Shown: positions 19,169 through 27,673 of the stretch, one piece after another
Numbering within the stretch: position 1 is the first letter of the stretch
Layout of the letters: every line of letters begins with the position of its first letter
Origin: Acetobacter tropicalis
GTDB taxonomy: Bacteria; Pseudomonadota; Alphaproteobacteria; Acetobacterales; Acetobacteraceae
Reading direction: 5' to 3'
Length of the DNA stretch: 32,967 nucleotides
Assembly (NCBI RefSeq): GCF_001580915.1
Contig: NZ_LHZQ01000191.1
Coordinates: 1-32,967 of the forward strand
Translations under genes and position numbers: made by a program
Notes under the pieces: generated by a model
Seen by the model: only the letters and a program-made list of their open reading frames with translations
Told to the model about the DNA's origin: nothing
Database searches by the model: none

Positions 19169-19198
19169 TAACAGGCCCGGTCAGAAAAAGCCCTGTTA
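19169..19198. terminator. Weak inverted repeat between convergent SDR and helicase genes
   Basis: TAACAGG (19169-19175) and CCTGTTA (19192-19198) form a 7-bp stem that overlaps the helicase stop codon. With no T-run it is only a possible 3'-end structure for either transcript. Confidence 0.3.
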
Positions 19199-21556
19199 TC
19201 CGTGCCCACGGCGAGAGCCCGCCGTGGTGCGGGTGCGGCTCTGCTGGCGGAGCACGCTTTCAATCCAGTCATTCAGTTTCCGAGTCGTGTCTTCGGCTTC
19301 TTCCCGGTCCGGATAAAACTCCGGAAAGCGCAGCGCCAGCCAACGCCATGCCACCAGCCGCTTATGCCGTTTTTCCGCACGTTCCAGTTCTTCGCGGCTG
19401 GCCCGTTCACTCGGTGGAAGGCGGCCCGTGCCCGGCGGCAGCACACGTCGGCCCGCCGCATGGTCGGCTGCCCAGCCCACCAGACGACGAATCCCGTTGT
19501 CCCGATCATCCACCGGGCACATGGCGTAAGACCAGCGGGTTGTCAGATCCAGCCCGTCCACCCCTTCCAGCGCCGAAGCGATAGCAAAGGCCTGTTCCAT
19601 ATCCGCCAGCCGGTAATTGGGATCATCCTTGCGCAGCACGGCCCTATGAATACGGGACAGCACGCCATACAGGCTTTCTGACCCGATTTCGGTCGCAACC
19701 GCCCGCACAATATCGGCGTCCGGCTGCACAAAGGGACGTAAATCTTCCGGCAGTTCCGCATCCGCTTCCAATTGGCGGCGAATAAAGGACGGGCTACCCG
19801 CACCAGCCAAGACCGCCACAGTGCCAACTTCATGCTTGCCATACCGGCCCGCACGCCCGCCAATCTGCTTGACTTCCTGCACCGTAAGATCACGCGTCTG
19901 CTTACCATCAAATTTTTTCAGGGCGGCAAACACCACCCGCTTGATGGACAGATTCAGCCCCATGCCAATGGCATCTGTAGCTATCAGGATATCGGCCGCG
20001 CCGGAATTGAACCGCTGGGCCTCTGCACGGCGCACTTCCGGGCTGAGCGCCCCATACACCACTGCCACACGCCGCCCGTGCTGCATCAGGGCGGCCCGCA
20101 GATCCAGCACTTCCCGGCGAGAAAACGCAATCAGCGCGTCACCTGTTGTAAGATCCGTCAGTTTGACAGGCTGCGCTGCTGCCCGGAGCGGACTTTTCCG
20201 TTCCAGAGAGATTTCATCCAGCGGGTCTCCACACAGTTCGGCAATGCGCCGCACCATGGGAATACAGTCTGGGGCGCCCAGCACATAAAGATGACGGGCC
20301 GGAGCCCCCATGATGGCGGCAGTCCATGCAGCCCCCCGATCTGTATCGAACAGCATCTGGGCTTCATCAATCACCGCAACATCAACGGGATTGTAGAACG
20401 GGCACATTTCCACCGTAGCCGCCAGATGGCGGCTTTCCGGCACGATAATGCGTTCCTCACCGGTGGCGAGAGAGGCTTCTACGCCGCGTGAGGCCAATGC
20501 CTCCCGGAACTCATGCGCGAGCAACCGGAGGGGGGCGAGCGCCAGACCACTTTCAGCCTGCGCCAGCGCATTCAGCGCGGTGTAGGATTTGCCGCTGTTG
20601 GTTGGGCCGGTGACCAACGTAATGCGACGGTTGAGCGCGCGGGCCGTGCGGAAATGCGCAGCATACCGATCAAGGGCCGCCACCCGTGCAATGACCGAGT
20701 TGGCCACCTTGCGCCCCATATCGGCCTGAACACGGGGGCTGCCGGACGCGGGCGTACCGGTGCCAATACGCCATTCGACCAGTTTGTCCCGCAGGGCCAC
20801 AAGTTCAGCCGGGTCAAACTCCCACCGTTCCCGCCCGCCCGATTCGCGCACCTTTCGGGCCACGGGCAGCCGGTTCTCGGCAATCCAGCGAAGTGCTTCC
20901 TTGTGCGAGCAGCGGAGAATCCGCGGAACGTCCTTGAAGGGAACAAGGCTTTCTTCCCACGCCTGAAGCCGTTGCTCTTCCTTTTGCCGTTTTTCCTGCG
21001 CCGTGCGTTCAATGGTATGCGCCACTTTCTGGCGCTGGGCTTCCTCCTGCCGGGCTGTATCCAGAAAAGGATCGCCCTCCGGCAGGCCGAAGGCCACGGC
21101 AATGGCCATAAGCAGAAGGTCTGTCTGACCGGGAGAGAGTACCCGCCCCGTATCCAGCAGATCAGCCTGCACGGCCTCAAACACAGCCTTGGGTGTTTTG
21201 GCGTAGGACCGCAGCCGTTCTTCCGCTACCGGAGCCAGAGCACGCTCCAGCTCCGTATCTCCGGCTTCTGGCTCGGTTATGGTGGCAATGGCCTGTTCAA
21301 TCTCGTCCCGCGTGACCCAGATGCGCCCGCTGCGGCGGGTAAGGTCCACCAGCCGGGAAATACGCTTCTTGCGCCGCACCGTGCACAGGATGCTGCGAAA
21401 TGTCTCGTCCGAAATGTCTCGCGCGCCGGGTTCAAGAGCCCGCGCCACACGGCGCAGAACTTCCTGCTCTTCCTTGGGCTCAACCTCCAGCCCCGTACGG
21501 GCTGTGACATGGACAAACGCCTCACGCGCGGGCGAGGCAAAAGGTTCTGACGTCAT
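19196..21556 (-). CDS. Suv3-like ATP-dependent RNA helicase
   Basis: The helicase core resembles SUPV3L1/SUV3, the mitochondrial degradosome helicase, whose relatives occur in Alphaproteobacteria. The 786-residue protein has Walker A GPTNSGKS (317-324), a DEAQ box (397-400), the GAPDCIPMVRRIAELCG segment, and the C-terminal helicase motifs DILIATDAIGMGLNL and QIGGRAGRYGKHEVG. These are typical of Suv3, including the phenylalanine-containing RVVFAALKKFDG. The first 300 residues are unusual. They hold a charged, coiled-coil-prone stretch (about 165-205) and a helix-turn-helix-like block (about 207-258, from VPFKDVPRILRCSHKEALRW to DPAELVALRDK) resembling excisionase/MerR-type domains. A likely role is RNA unwinding in decay or maturation. 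The ATG at 21556 has TAAGG close upstream. Confidence 0.85.
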   Translation of the reverse strand: MTSEPFASPAREAFVHVTARTGLEVEPKEEQEVLRRVARALEPGARDISDETFRSILCTVRRKKRISRLVDLTRRSGRIWVTRDEIEQAIATITEPEAGDTELERALAPVAEERLRSYAKTPKAVFEAVQADLLDTGRVLSPGQTDLLLMAIAVAFGLPEGDPFLDTARQEEAQRQKVAHTIERTAQEKRQKEEQRLQAWEESLVPFKDVPRILRCSHKEALRWIAENRLPVARKVRESGGRERWEFDPAELVALRDKLVEWRIGTGTPASGSPRVQADMGRKVANSVIARVAALDRYAAHFRTARALNRRITLVTGPTNSGKSYTALNALAQAESGLALAPLRLLAHEFREALASRGVEASLATGEERIIVPESRHLAATVEMCPFYNPVDVAVIDEAQMLFDTDRGAAWTAAIMGAPARHLYVLGAPDCIPMVRRIAELCGDPLDEISLERKSPLRAAAQPVKLTDLTTGDALIAFSRREVLDLRAALMQHGRRVAVVYGALSPEVRRAEAQRFNSGAADILIATDAIGMGLNLSIKRVVFAALKKFDGKQTRDLTVQEVKQIGGRAGRYGKHEVGTVAVLAGAGSPSFIRRQLEADAELPEDLRPFVQPDADIVRAVATEIGSESLYGVLSRIHRAVLRKDDPNYRLADMEQAFAIASALEGVDGLDLTTRWSYAMCPVDDRDNGIRRLVGWAADHAAGRRVLPPGTGRLPPSERASREELERAEKRHKRLVAWRWLALRFPEFYPDREEAEDTTRKLNDWIESVLRQQSRTRTTAGSRRGHG

Positions 21557-21997
21557 ACCTTACTCATGCCCCGTCCTGCGCACCGGAACAATGCCCCACG
21601 GCGCAAAGACCGCCCTATTTCATCCCTCCGTCACATCCCGCGGCTCCACAAACACCACGGCTTGGGCGCACAATGAAAGATTCACGCTACCCCTCGTCAT
21701 GATGCAGATGAAACCCGGAGTCTCGCCCATGGCATCTCACGTATGGTCTGAGTGCATTGTTTTCATGCTAACTCTTTGTTTCAAAACAAAATAGACCGTA
21801 CAAGCATGCCCCCAACACAAGACCGGAAATGAATTTACGCTGGCATCTGGCCTTCTGTGCCCTTAGAAACGCCGCCACGACCAGAAAACACGCCCCGAAA
21901 ATACGCCTTTGTGCCGTTCAGGAGTGAGACCAGAACCCAAGGGCCAATGAGGGGGCATTATCTCTCGATCTGCTGCAAGCGGAGTATAAAGCGGCCC
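21557..21997. other. Divergent promoter region between the helicase gene and fpr
   Basis: About 440 nt with no convincing gene. A near-perfect palindrome TTTGTTT-CA-AAACAAA lies at 21775-21790. A promoter-like pair, TTGTTT (21776-21781) and TACAAG (21799-21804), has a 17-nt spacer and would read towards fpr. The palindrome overlaps the -35 box, an arrangement that would suit an operator; this is a by-eye suggestion. Confidence 0.35.
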
Positions 21998-22912
21998 ATG
22001 TCTGAAACCATGCCAGAAAAGCTGACCGGAACCTTTTCCGATATCCTGCCCAAAATGTCCGCCTCGGAAGTGCCCACCGGCCTTCTGCCCGTGGATGGAC
22101 AGGACGGTATGTGGCATCTTGCGCCGCCCACCAAGGAATACGGGCACCTGTATCCCGCCAAGGTGCTGACAGTCCATCACTGGACAGACCGTCTGTTCAG
22201 CTTCACGACCACCCGTGACCCCGGCCTGCGGTTTGAAAACGGTCAGTTCGCCATGATCGGCATTGAACTGAACGAAAAACCGCTGCTGCGCGCGTATTCC
22301 CTGGCTTCTCCTAACTATGAAGATGAACTGGAGTTCCTCTCGATTGCCGTGCCGGATGGTCCGCTGACCTCCCGCCTGCGCCATGTGAAGGTAGGCGATA
22401 CGGTTCTGATTGGCCGCAAGCCGACCGGCACCCTGATTCTGGATAACCTGCGTCCAGGCCGGAACCTGTATTTCCTGTCCACCGGCACGGGGCTGGCACC
22501 GTTCATGAGCCTGATCAAGGATCCGGCCTGCTATGAACGCTATGATCACGTCATCCTCAGCCACACGGTGCGTATTTCAGGCGAGCTGGCCTATGCCAAC
22601 CACATTCGCCATGAACTGCCGGAACACGAATTCCTGGGTGAGGATATCTCTGGCAAGCTGCTGTATTACCCGGCCGTGACGCGTGAAGAATTTGCCGTGA
22701 CCGACCGCATCACCAAGCTGATTGAAACCGGCAAGATCTTCAGTGATCTGAACATTCCGGAACTGGACCCCGAGCATGACCGCGTGATGATCTGCGGTTC
22801 TCCGGAAATGCTGGCAGATACGGAAGCCCTGCTGCAGGCCCGCGGGTTTGATGAAGGCAATATGTCCAACCCTGGCTCCTACGTGGTGGAAAAAGCCTTC
22901 GCAGGACGCTAA
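21998..22912 (+). CDS. fpr: Ferredoxin/flavodoxin--NADP reductase
   Basis: Fpr moves electrons between NADP(H) and ferredoxin or flavodoxin and supports Fe-S cluster and oxidative-stress chemistry. The 304-residue protein shows the FAD motif RAYSLASPNYEDELEF (RAYS at 98-101), the glycine-rich NADP segment FLSTGTGLAPFMSLI, and MICGSPEML towards the end. The C terminus YVVEKAFAGR matches the bacterial subclass that ends shortly after a VEKAF-type motif. A stretch of about 45 residues precedes the family core (which starts near YPAKVLTVHHWTDRLFSF), so the true start could be later; no internal Met has a better ribosome binding site than 21998. gor follows 50 nt downstream and may be co-transcribed. 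Confidence 0.9.
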   Translation: MSETMPEKLTGTFSDILPKMSASEVPTGLLPVDGQDGMWHLAPPTKEYGHLYPAKVLTVHHWTDRLFSFTTTRDPGLRFENGQFAMIGIELNEKPLLRAYSLASPNYEDELEFLSIAVPDGPLTSRLRHVKVGDTVLIGRKPTGTLILDNLRPGRNLYFLSTGTGLAPFMSLIKDPACYERYDHVILSHTVRISGELAYANHIRHELPEHEFLGEDISGKLLYYPAVTREEFAVTDRITKLIETGKIFSDLNIPELDPEHDRVMICGSPEMLADTEALLQARGFDEGNMSNPGSYVVEKAFAGR

Positions 22913-22962
22913 GGGGTCTCTGCAATCCCGTTTTCCATTCCCGGCACAAGGAGCCTGCGCCA

Positions 22963-24360
22963 ATGACGCATGAGTTTGATCTTCTAGTCATAGGCGCAGG
23001 CTCCGGCGGCGTACGCTGTGCGCGAATCGCGGCTGGGCATGGCGCCCGTGTGGCGGTGGTGGAAAGCCGCCACTGGGGCGGTACATGCGTCAATCTGGGC
23101 TGCGTGCCCAAAAAGCTGATGGTTCAAGCCAGCGAATATGGGGACATGGTGGAAGACAGCCATGCCTTTGGCTGGAACAGCACCCGCGGCACGCATGACT
23201 GGTCAAAACTGATTGCCGCCAAAGATCAGGAAATTACGCGCCTGAACGGCATTTACGTGTCCATGCTGGAAAAGGCAGGCATCACGCTGCTGACCGGCCA
23301 TGCCCGTTTTGAAAACGCCCATACCGTGCGCATTGAGCCCTCACCGCTCGCCCCGACTGAAGCGCCACGCACGGTTACAGCCAAACATATTGTCATCGCC
23401 ACGGGCTCCACGCCCATGAAGCCGGATATTCCGGGGGCCGAACACGCCATTACGTCTGATGAAGCCTTCCATCTGCCCGCCCGCCCGGAACGGGTGGTGA
23501 TTGTGGGCAGCGGCTATATCGGGATCGAATTTGCGGGTATTTTTGCGGGGCTGGGCTCAAAGGTAGATCTGGTTTACCGCCATGAACTGCCCCTGCGCGG
23601 CTTTGATGAAGACATGCGCGCCGCCATGAAGGAGGCCATTCATGTTCGCGGTATCACCCAGCATGCTCCGGCCAGCCCTACCCAGATCAGCAAAAACGGC
23701 AGCACCTATACTGTCACGCTGAATAACGGCCACACCATTGAAACAGACTGCGTGTTTCTTGCCACCGGCCGTCGTCCCAAGATCGATTCGCTGGGGCTGG
23801 AAACAACGGGCGTGAAAACGGCGGAAAACGGACGCATCAAGGTCGATAGCAAGCGTGAGACCAGTCAGCCCGGCATTTACGCCATTGGCGATGTGACAGA
23901 CCACCTGAACCTGACCCCGGTTGCCATTGCGGAAGGCCATAATCTGGCCGATCGGCTGTTCGGCAAGGAGCGCCCCCGTTCCTGGTGTCTGCGCACCACG
24001 CCCAAGGCGGTGTTCTTTTCGCCTCCGCTGGCATCCGTGGGGCTGAGCGAGGCTGAAGCCGCGCAACATGGCACCGTGGATATCTATTTCACCCGCTTTA
24101 CGCCCATGCGCCACACGCTCAGCGGCCGCAAGGACCGCAAGACAGTCATGAAGCTGGTGGTGGATCAGGACAGTCAGAAAGTGGTGGGCGCCCACATTCT
24201 GGGCGACGATGCCGCCGAGATGATGCAGGGCGTAGCCGTGGCTGTGACCGCCGAACTGCGGAAGGTGGATTTTGACCGCACTGTTGGCATCCACCCTACC
24301 TCTGCCGAAGAACTGGTGACCATGCGCACCCGCACGCGGGAAACCCCGGCTACCCGCTGA
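22963..24360 (+). CDS. gor: Glutathione-disulfide reductase
   Basis: The enzyme uses NADPH to reduce oxidised glutathione and keeps the cytoplasm reduced. The 465-residue protein has the FAD site LLVIGAGSGGVRCAR and the redox disulfide in GGTCVNLGCVPKKLM (Cys42 and Cys47). The NAD(P) site GSGYIGIEFAG is followed by an Arg-containing YRHELPLRGFD, the pattern of NADPH users. The active-site His of the partner subunit lies in GIHPTSAEEL (His444). These features distinguish it from lipoamide dehydrogenase and mercuric reductase. AAGGAG lies 9-10 nt before the ATG. It sits next to fpr, giving a pair of NADPH redox enzymes. Confidence 0.95.
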   Translation: MTHEFDLLVIGAGSGGVRCARIAAGHGARVAVVESRHWGGTCVNLGCVPKKLMVQASEYGDMVEDSHAFGWNSTRGTHDWSKLIAAKDQEITRLNGIYVSMLEKAGITLLTGHARFENAHTVRIEPSPLAPTEAPRTVTAKHIVIATGSTPMKPDIPGAEHAITSDEAFHLPARPERVVIVGSGYIGIEFAGIFAGLGSKVDLVYRHELPLRGFDEDMRAAMKEAIHVRGITQHAPASPTQISKNGSTYTVTLNNGHTIETDCVFLATGRRPKIDSLGLETTGVKTAENGRIKVDSKRETSQPGIYAIGDVTDHLNLTPVAIAEGHNLADRLFGKERPRSWCLRTTPKAVFFSPPLASVGLSEAEAAQHGTVDIYFTRFTPMRHTLSGRKDRKTVMKLVVDQDSQKVVGAHILGDDAAEMMQGVAVAVTAELRKVDFDRTVGIHPTSAEELVTMRTRTRETPATR

Positions 24361-24418
24361 TCTCCACCAGCACGGCATTTCGTGGCAGCACACATCATCG
24401 GCCGTATTTTGCGTTGAC

Positions 24419-24459
24419 GCTCCGGGCTCCGACCGCCAGAAAAAACGGAAGCCCGGAGC
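24419..24459. repeat. Perfect 10-bp inverted repeat between gor and pyrC
   Basis: GCTCCGGGCT (24419-24428) pairs with AGCCCGGAGC (24450-24459) across a 21-nt loop that contains an A6 run. It lies 58 nt after the gor stop and 66 nt before pyrC. No T-run follows, so it may be a stability hairpin of the gor mRNA or a leader element of pyrC. Confidence 0.55.
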
Positions 24460-24525
24460 CCGTCACGCCTCCGGTTTGACGAATTCCCCCGCTTTTTCAG
24501 GTCCAGCATACAGGATTAAAGCTTC

Positions 24526-25902
24526 ATGCCCCTCTCCAGCAGCACGCCCGGCAGCGCCGCCGCAACGGCGCACGGTTCATTTGATCTGGTTCTGAAAGGC
24601 GGCTCCGTTGTGCTGCCAGACGCAACCGTGGTGACAGATGTTTATGTGCGCGATGGGCTGATTGCCGCCATTGGTGGCCAAGGCAAAGCCGCACGGGAAC
24701 TGGACTGCACGGGCCTGACCATTCTGCCGGGCGTGATCGACACACAGGTGCATTTTCGGGAACCCGGCGCTACGGAAAACGAAGATCTGGAATCCGGCAG
24801 CCGCGCCGCTGTGCTGGGAGGTGTGACGGGCGTATTTGAAATGCCCAACACCAAGCCCACCACCTCCACGCCGGAAGCCGTAGCGGACAAGCTGGCCCGC
24901 GCCAGAAACCGTATGTGGTGTGATCACGCCTTTTACGTCGGCGCGACAGTCGATAACGCTGACCAGTGCGGAGAACTTGAAAAACTGCCCGGCACGGCAG
25001 GCATCAAGGTGTTCATGGGGTCCTCCACCGGCAATCTGCTGGTGTCCGAGGATGATATGCTGGAACGGGTGCTGCGCTCCGGCCTGCGCCGTGTGGCCAT
25101 TCATGCGGAAGATGAAGCCCGCCTGAAAGAACGTATGGACGAGCGTGTGGAAGGAGACCCTTCCTCTCACCCTGTCTGGCGGGATGATGAAACCGCCTTG
25201 CGCGCCACCACCCGCGCCCTGCGGCTGGCCCGCAAGACCGGGCGGCGCGTGCATATCCTGCACATTACAACACCGCAGGAACTGGCGCTGATTTCCCAGC
25301 ATCGGGACATTGCCAGCAGTGAACTCACCCCCCAACACCTGACACTGGCCGGGGAAGACGCCTATGCCCGCCTTGGCACGCTGGCGCAGATGAACCCGCC
25401 CATCCGCTCCGGCGCACACCGGGACGGCCTTTGGCACTGGATGAGCCAAGGGATGCCGGATGTGATCGGCTCTGACCACGCCCCCCACTCGCTGGAAGCC
25501 AAAGGCAAACCCTATCCGGCGTCTCCCTCCGGCATGCCGGGGGTACAGACCCTGTTGCCGCTGATGCTGAACCATGTGGCCAACAATCGGCTCACCCTGC
25601 GCCGTCTGGTGGACCTTACCTCTGCCGGGCCGCAGCGGCTGTTCGGGCTGGTGCGCAAAGGCCGCATTGCCGTAGGGTATGATGCTGATTTCTCGATTGT
25701 GGACCTCAAGGCCCGCTGGACAATCGAACAAAGCTGGCTGGCCTCAAAATGTGGCTGGTCTCCTTTTACGGGAGAAACCCTGATGGGCCGCCCCGTGGGC
25801 ACCATCATTCGGGGTAACCAGGTGATGTGGGAAGGCACACTGGCCGACAAAGCCATAGGTGCTCCCCTGAAATTTGATATGACCGACCGCCCCTCAGCCT
25901 GA
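24526..25902 (+). CDS. pyrC: Dihydroorotase (class I type)
   Basis: Dihydroorotase closes carbamoyl-aspartate to dihydroorotate in pyrimidine synthesis. The 458-residue amidohydrolase has most of the expected metal-site residues: Lys161 (carboxylated Lys, in KVFMGSSTG), His193 (AIHAED), His243/His246 (HILHITT) and Asp317 with DHAPH. The N-terminal motif reads DTQVHFREPG, with Gln74 where most family members have the first His of the HxH pair. This variant is, from memory, common in alphaproteobacterial PyrC-like proteins, so a working enzyme is still likely. AGGATT lies about 10 nt upstream of the ATG at 24526. The YegD-like gene begins 20 nt after the stop. Confidence 0.88.
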   Translation: MPLSSSTPGSAAATAHGSFDLVLKGGSVVLPDATVVTDVYVRDGLIAAIGGQGKAARELDCTGLTILPGVIDTQVHFREPGATENEDLESGSRAAVLGGVTGVFEMPNTKPTTSTPEAVADKLARARNRMWCDHAFYVGATVDNADQCGELEKLPGTAGIKVFMGSSTGNLLVSEDDMLERVLRSGLRRVAIHAEDEARLKERMDERVEGDPSSHPVWRDDETALRATTRALRLARKTGRRVHILHITTPQELALISQHRDIASSELTPQHLTLAGEDAYARLGTLAQMNPPIRSGAHRDGLWHWMSQGMPDVIGSDHAPHSLEAKGKPYPASPSGMPGVQTLLPLMLNHVANNRLTLRRLVDLTSAGPQRLFGLVRKGRIAVGYDADFSIVDLKARWTIEQSWLASKCGWSPFTGETLMGRPVGTIIRGNQVMWEGTLADKAIGAPLKFDMTDRPSA

Positions 25903-25922
25903 AACACGCCGCACACCACACC

Positions 25923-27287
25923 ATGACCGCTCCTTCCGCCCCTCCTCATCCGGGCAACACAGTCCCGGATGCACCTTACGATGCCCACCCTGCCAATGCC
26001 TCCACCAACAGGCTGAAACTGGGCATTGATTTTGGCACCACCAACAGCGTGGTGGTGCTGGCACATCCTGACGGAAAGACTGAAACCCTGCGTTTTCGCT
26101 TTCCGGAACATGCAGAGTCTGACACCTGCCGCACCCTGCTGTGTTTCTGGCAGGATGAAGTCGGGTCCCGCATCATTCAGCAGGAAGCCATAGGGGCGGC
26201 GGCGATTGACGCCTATCTGGAAGATCCGGCGGAATCCCGCATGATCATGTCCATGAAATCCTATCTTGCGCAGAAATCCTTCCGCGAGACGCAGGTGTTC
26301 AGCCGCCGCCTGACGCTGGAAATGCTGATTGCGCGCTTCCTGTCCAACCTGATGCAGGCCGTGGCCATTGACCCTGCCAGCGTGGATGTAACGGTGGGCC
26401 GCCCCGTGGAGTTTGCCGGAGATTTTCCGGATGACGCACTGGGTGCCCAACGCCTGCGCGACAGCTTTACCGCAGCCGGCTTCCCCTCGGTTAAACTGGC
26501 GTGGGAGCCAGAAGCCGCTGGCTGGCGTTTTGCCCAACGGCTGGAGAACCCGACCACCATTCTGGTTGGCGACTTTGGCGGCGGCACCAGTGACTTCTCG
26601 GTGCTGCGCTTTGACCCAGCCCGTCCCGGCCATGCCGAGCCTCTGGGCCATTCCGGCGTTGGTATTGCCGGAGATCAGTTTGACTACCGTATTCTGAACA
26701 CGGTTATCGCCCCACTGCTTGGGCGGGACTGCACATACCGTGTGATGGGCGGAGAACCTTTGCCGGTTCCTATAGAATGGTATGCAAGCCTTGGCCGGTG
26801 GCACCGTCTGGCGCTGATGCGTACGCCCCAGACCCTCCGCGCCATGGAAGACGTGGCCCGCACAGTCTCGGAGCCGCAAAAATTGCGGGCCCTGATTGAT
26901 CTTGTGCAGGACCAGCAGGGGCAGGCTCTCTACCGTGCCGTGGGGGCCGCCAAAAACGCGCTTTCCTCAGCAGACAGCACAATCCTGCGGTTTCAACACC
27001 GGTCCTTCAAGGTGGAACAGACCATCACCCGTGCGGAATTTGAAAGCTGGATTGCGCCAGACCTCGCCCAGTTTGATAGCGCGGTCGATCAAGCTTTGAC
27101 ACATGCGGGGCTTACCGCTGCGGATGTTGACCGCGTGTTTCTAACGGGTGGCACATCCTTTGTTCCTGCCGTGCGAAACCTCTTCATTCGCCGCTTTGGC
27201 ACGGAGCGCGTGGACACAGGCGGCGAGTTTGTTTCCGTTGCAGAAGGCTTGGCCCTGATGAGCGGCAAGGCAGCCTGCGCGGCTTGA
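25923..27287 (+). CDS. YegD-like Hsp70 family ATPase
   Basis: The 454-residue protein is an actin/Hsp70-fold ATPase close in length and layout to E. coli YegD. It has phosphate-1 loop GIDFGTTNS (34-42), phosphate-2 loop GDFGGGTSD (216-224), and the adenosine motif FLTGGTSFVPAVR near 410-425. It lacks the substrate-binding domain of DnaK and no J-protein or GrpE gene is nearby, so it is not a classical chaperone; its function is unknown. An N-terminal stretch of about 28 residues rich in Pro and Ala precedes the fold. No ribosome binding site is visible before the ATG, only 20 nt after pyrC, so translation may depend on readthrough coupling with pyrC. Confidence 0.85.
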   Translation: MTAPSAPPHPGNTVPDAPYDAHPANASTNRLKLGIDFGTTNSVVVLAHPDGKTETLRFRFPEHAESDTCRTLLCFWQDEVGSRIIQQEAIGAAAIDAYLEDPAESRMIMSMKSYLAQKSFRETQVFSRRLTLEMLIARFLSNLMQAVAIDPASVDVTVGRPVEFAGDFPDDALGAQRLRDSFTAAGFPSVKLAWEPEAAGWRFAQRLENPTTILVGDFGGGTSDFSVLRFDPARPGHAEPLGHSGVGIAGDQFDYRILNTVIAPLLGRDCTYRVMGGEPLPVPIEWYASLGRWHRLALMRTPQTLRAMEDVARTVSEPQKLRALIDLVQDQQGQALYRAVGAAKNALSSADSTILRFQHRSFKVEQTITRAEFESWIAPDLAQFDSAVDQALTHAGLTAADVDRVFLTGGTSFVPAVRNLFIRRFGTERVDTGGEFVSVAEGLALMSGKAACAA

Positions 27288-27673
27288 CCGCGGCAGGGGG
27301 CTTTTGCAATCCCGGAAAATCCGGCCCCCACGACGTGAACACTGAAACACATTCCAGAGATTATCAGATAATTTTTGTTACCCACCTGAGGCGTGGCACG
27401 GAGAGGAGAGGAGAGGAGAGGAGAGGAGAAGCGAACCGTATCATACACACGCTGCCCCCCACAGATAGGGAAGGTTCTAAAAACCCTCCTTCTTGCTTAC
27501 CTCAGAATCATAACCTCTTGATCTTGTTACAGGCAGAAAAGCATGGATACGGGTTCTTCGCACCATCCATCTGTCCGACGCTGATTAGCCCCTTACACAC
27601 ACTCGTCAATGGATGGGAAAATAAAGAGTGATAAGCTCCTGCTTTCCGCAGGTCTTATGTCAGAAAGCCCTCC
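27288..27673. other. Gene-free region upstream of the alpha-hydroxy-acid dehydrogenase
   Basis: About 390 nt with no convincing gene. It contains a CCGGA-AAA-TCCGG hairpin just after the YegD-like gene (near 27314-27326), framed by G5 and C5 runs, and then the GGAGA repeat (listed separately). I could not assign a clear promoter for the downstream gene. Confidence 0.4.
27400..27429 (+). repeat. Pentanucleotide microsatellite (GGAGA)6
   Basis: Six perfect tandem copies of GGAGA fill 27400-27429, followed by AAG. The tract is 30 nt of pure purine, 244 nt upstream of the FMN dehydrogenase start and 112 nt after the YegD-like stop. Such repeats are prone to slipped-strand length changes. Confidence 0.95.

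Noticed and set aside
20513-21550. Plus-strand open frame (345 codons) opposite the Suv3-like helicase
   Set aside because: It is antisense to a clear helicase gene and has the Arg/Pro/Gly-rich composition of a shadow frame.
24577-26879. Two long minus-strand open frames opposite pyrC and the YegD-like gene
   Set aside because: Both are complements of well-supported coding sequences and show no protein-family features.
27284-27631. Plus-strand 115-codon open frame spanning the GGAGA repeat
   Set aside because: There is no ribosome binding site or homology, and the repeat gives an artificial RRGEERRGE run. A five-base repeat would shift the frame whenever its copy number changes.
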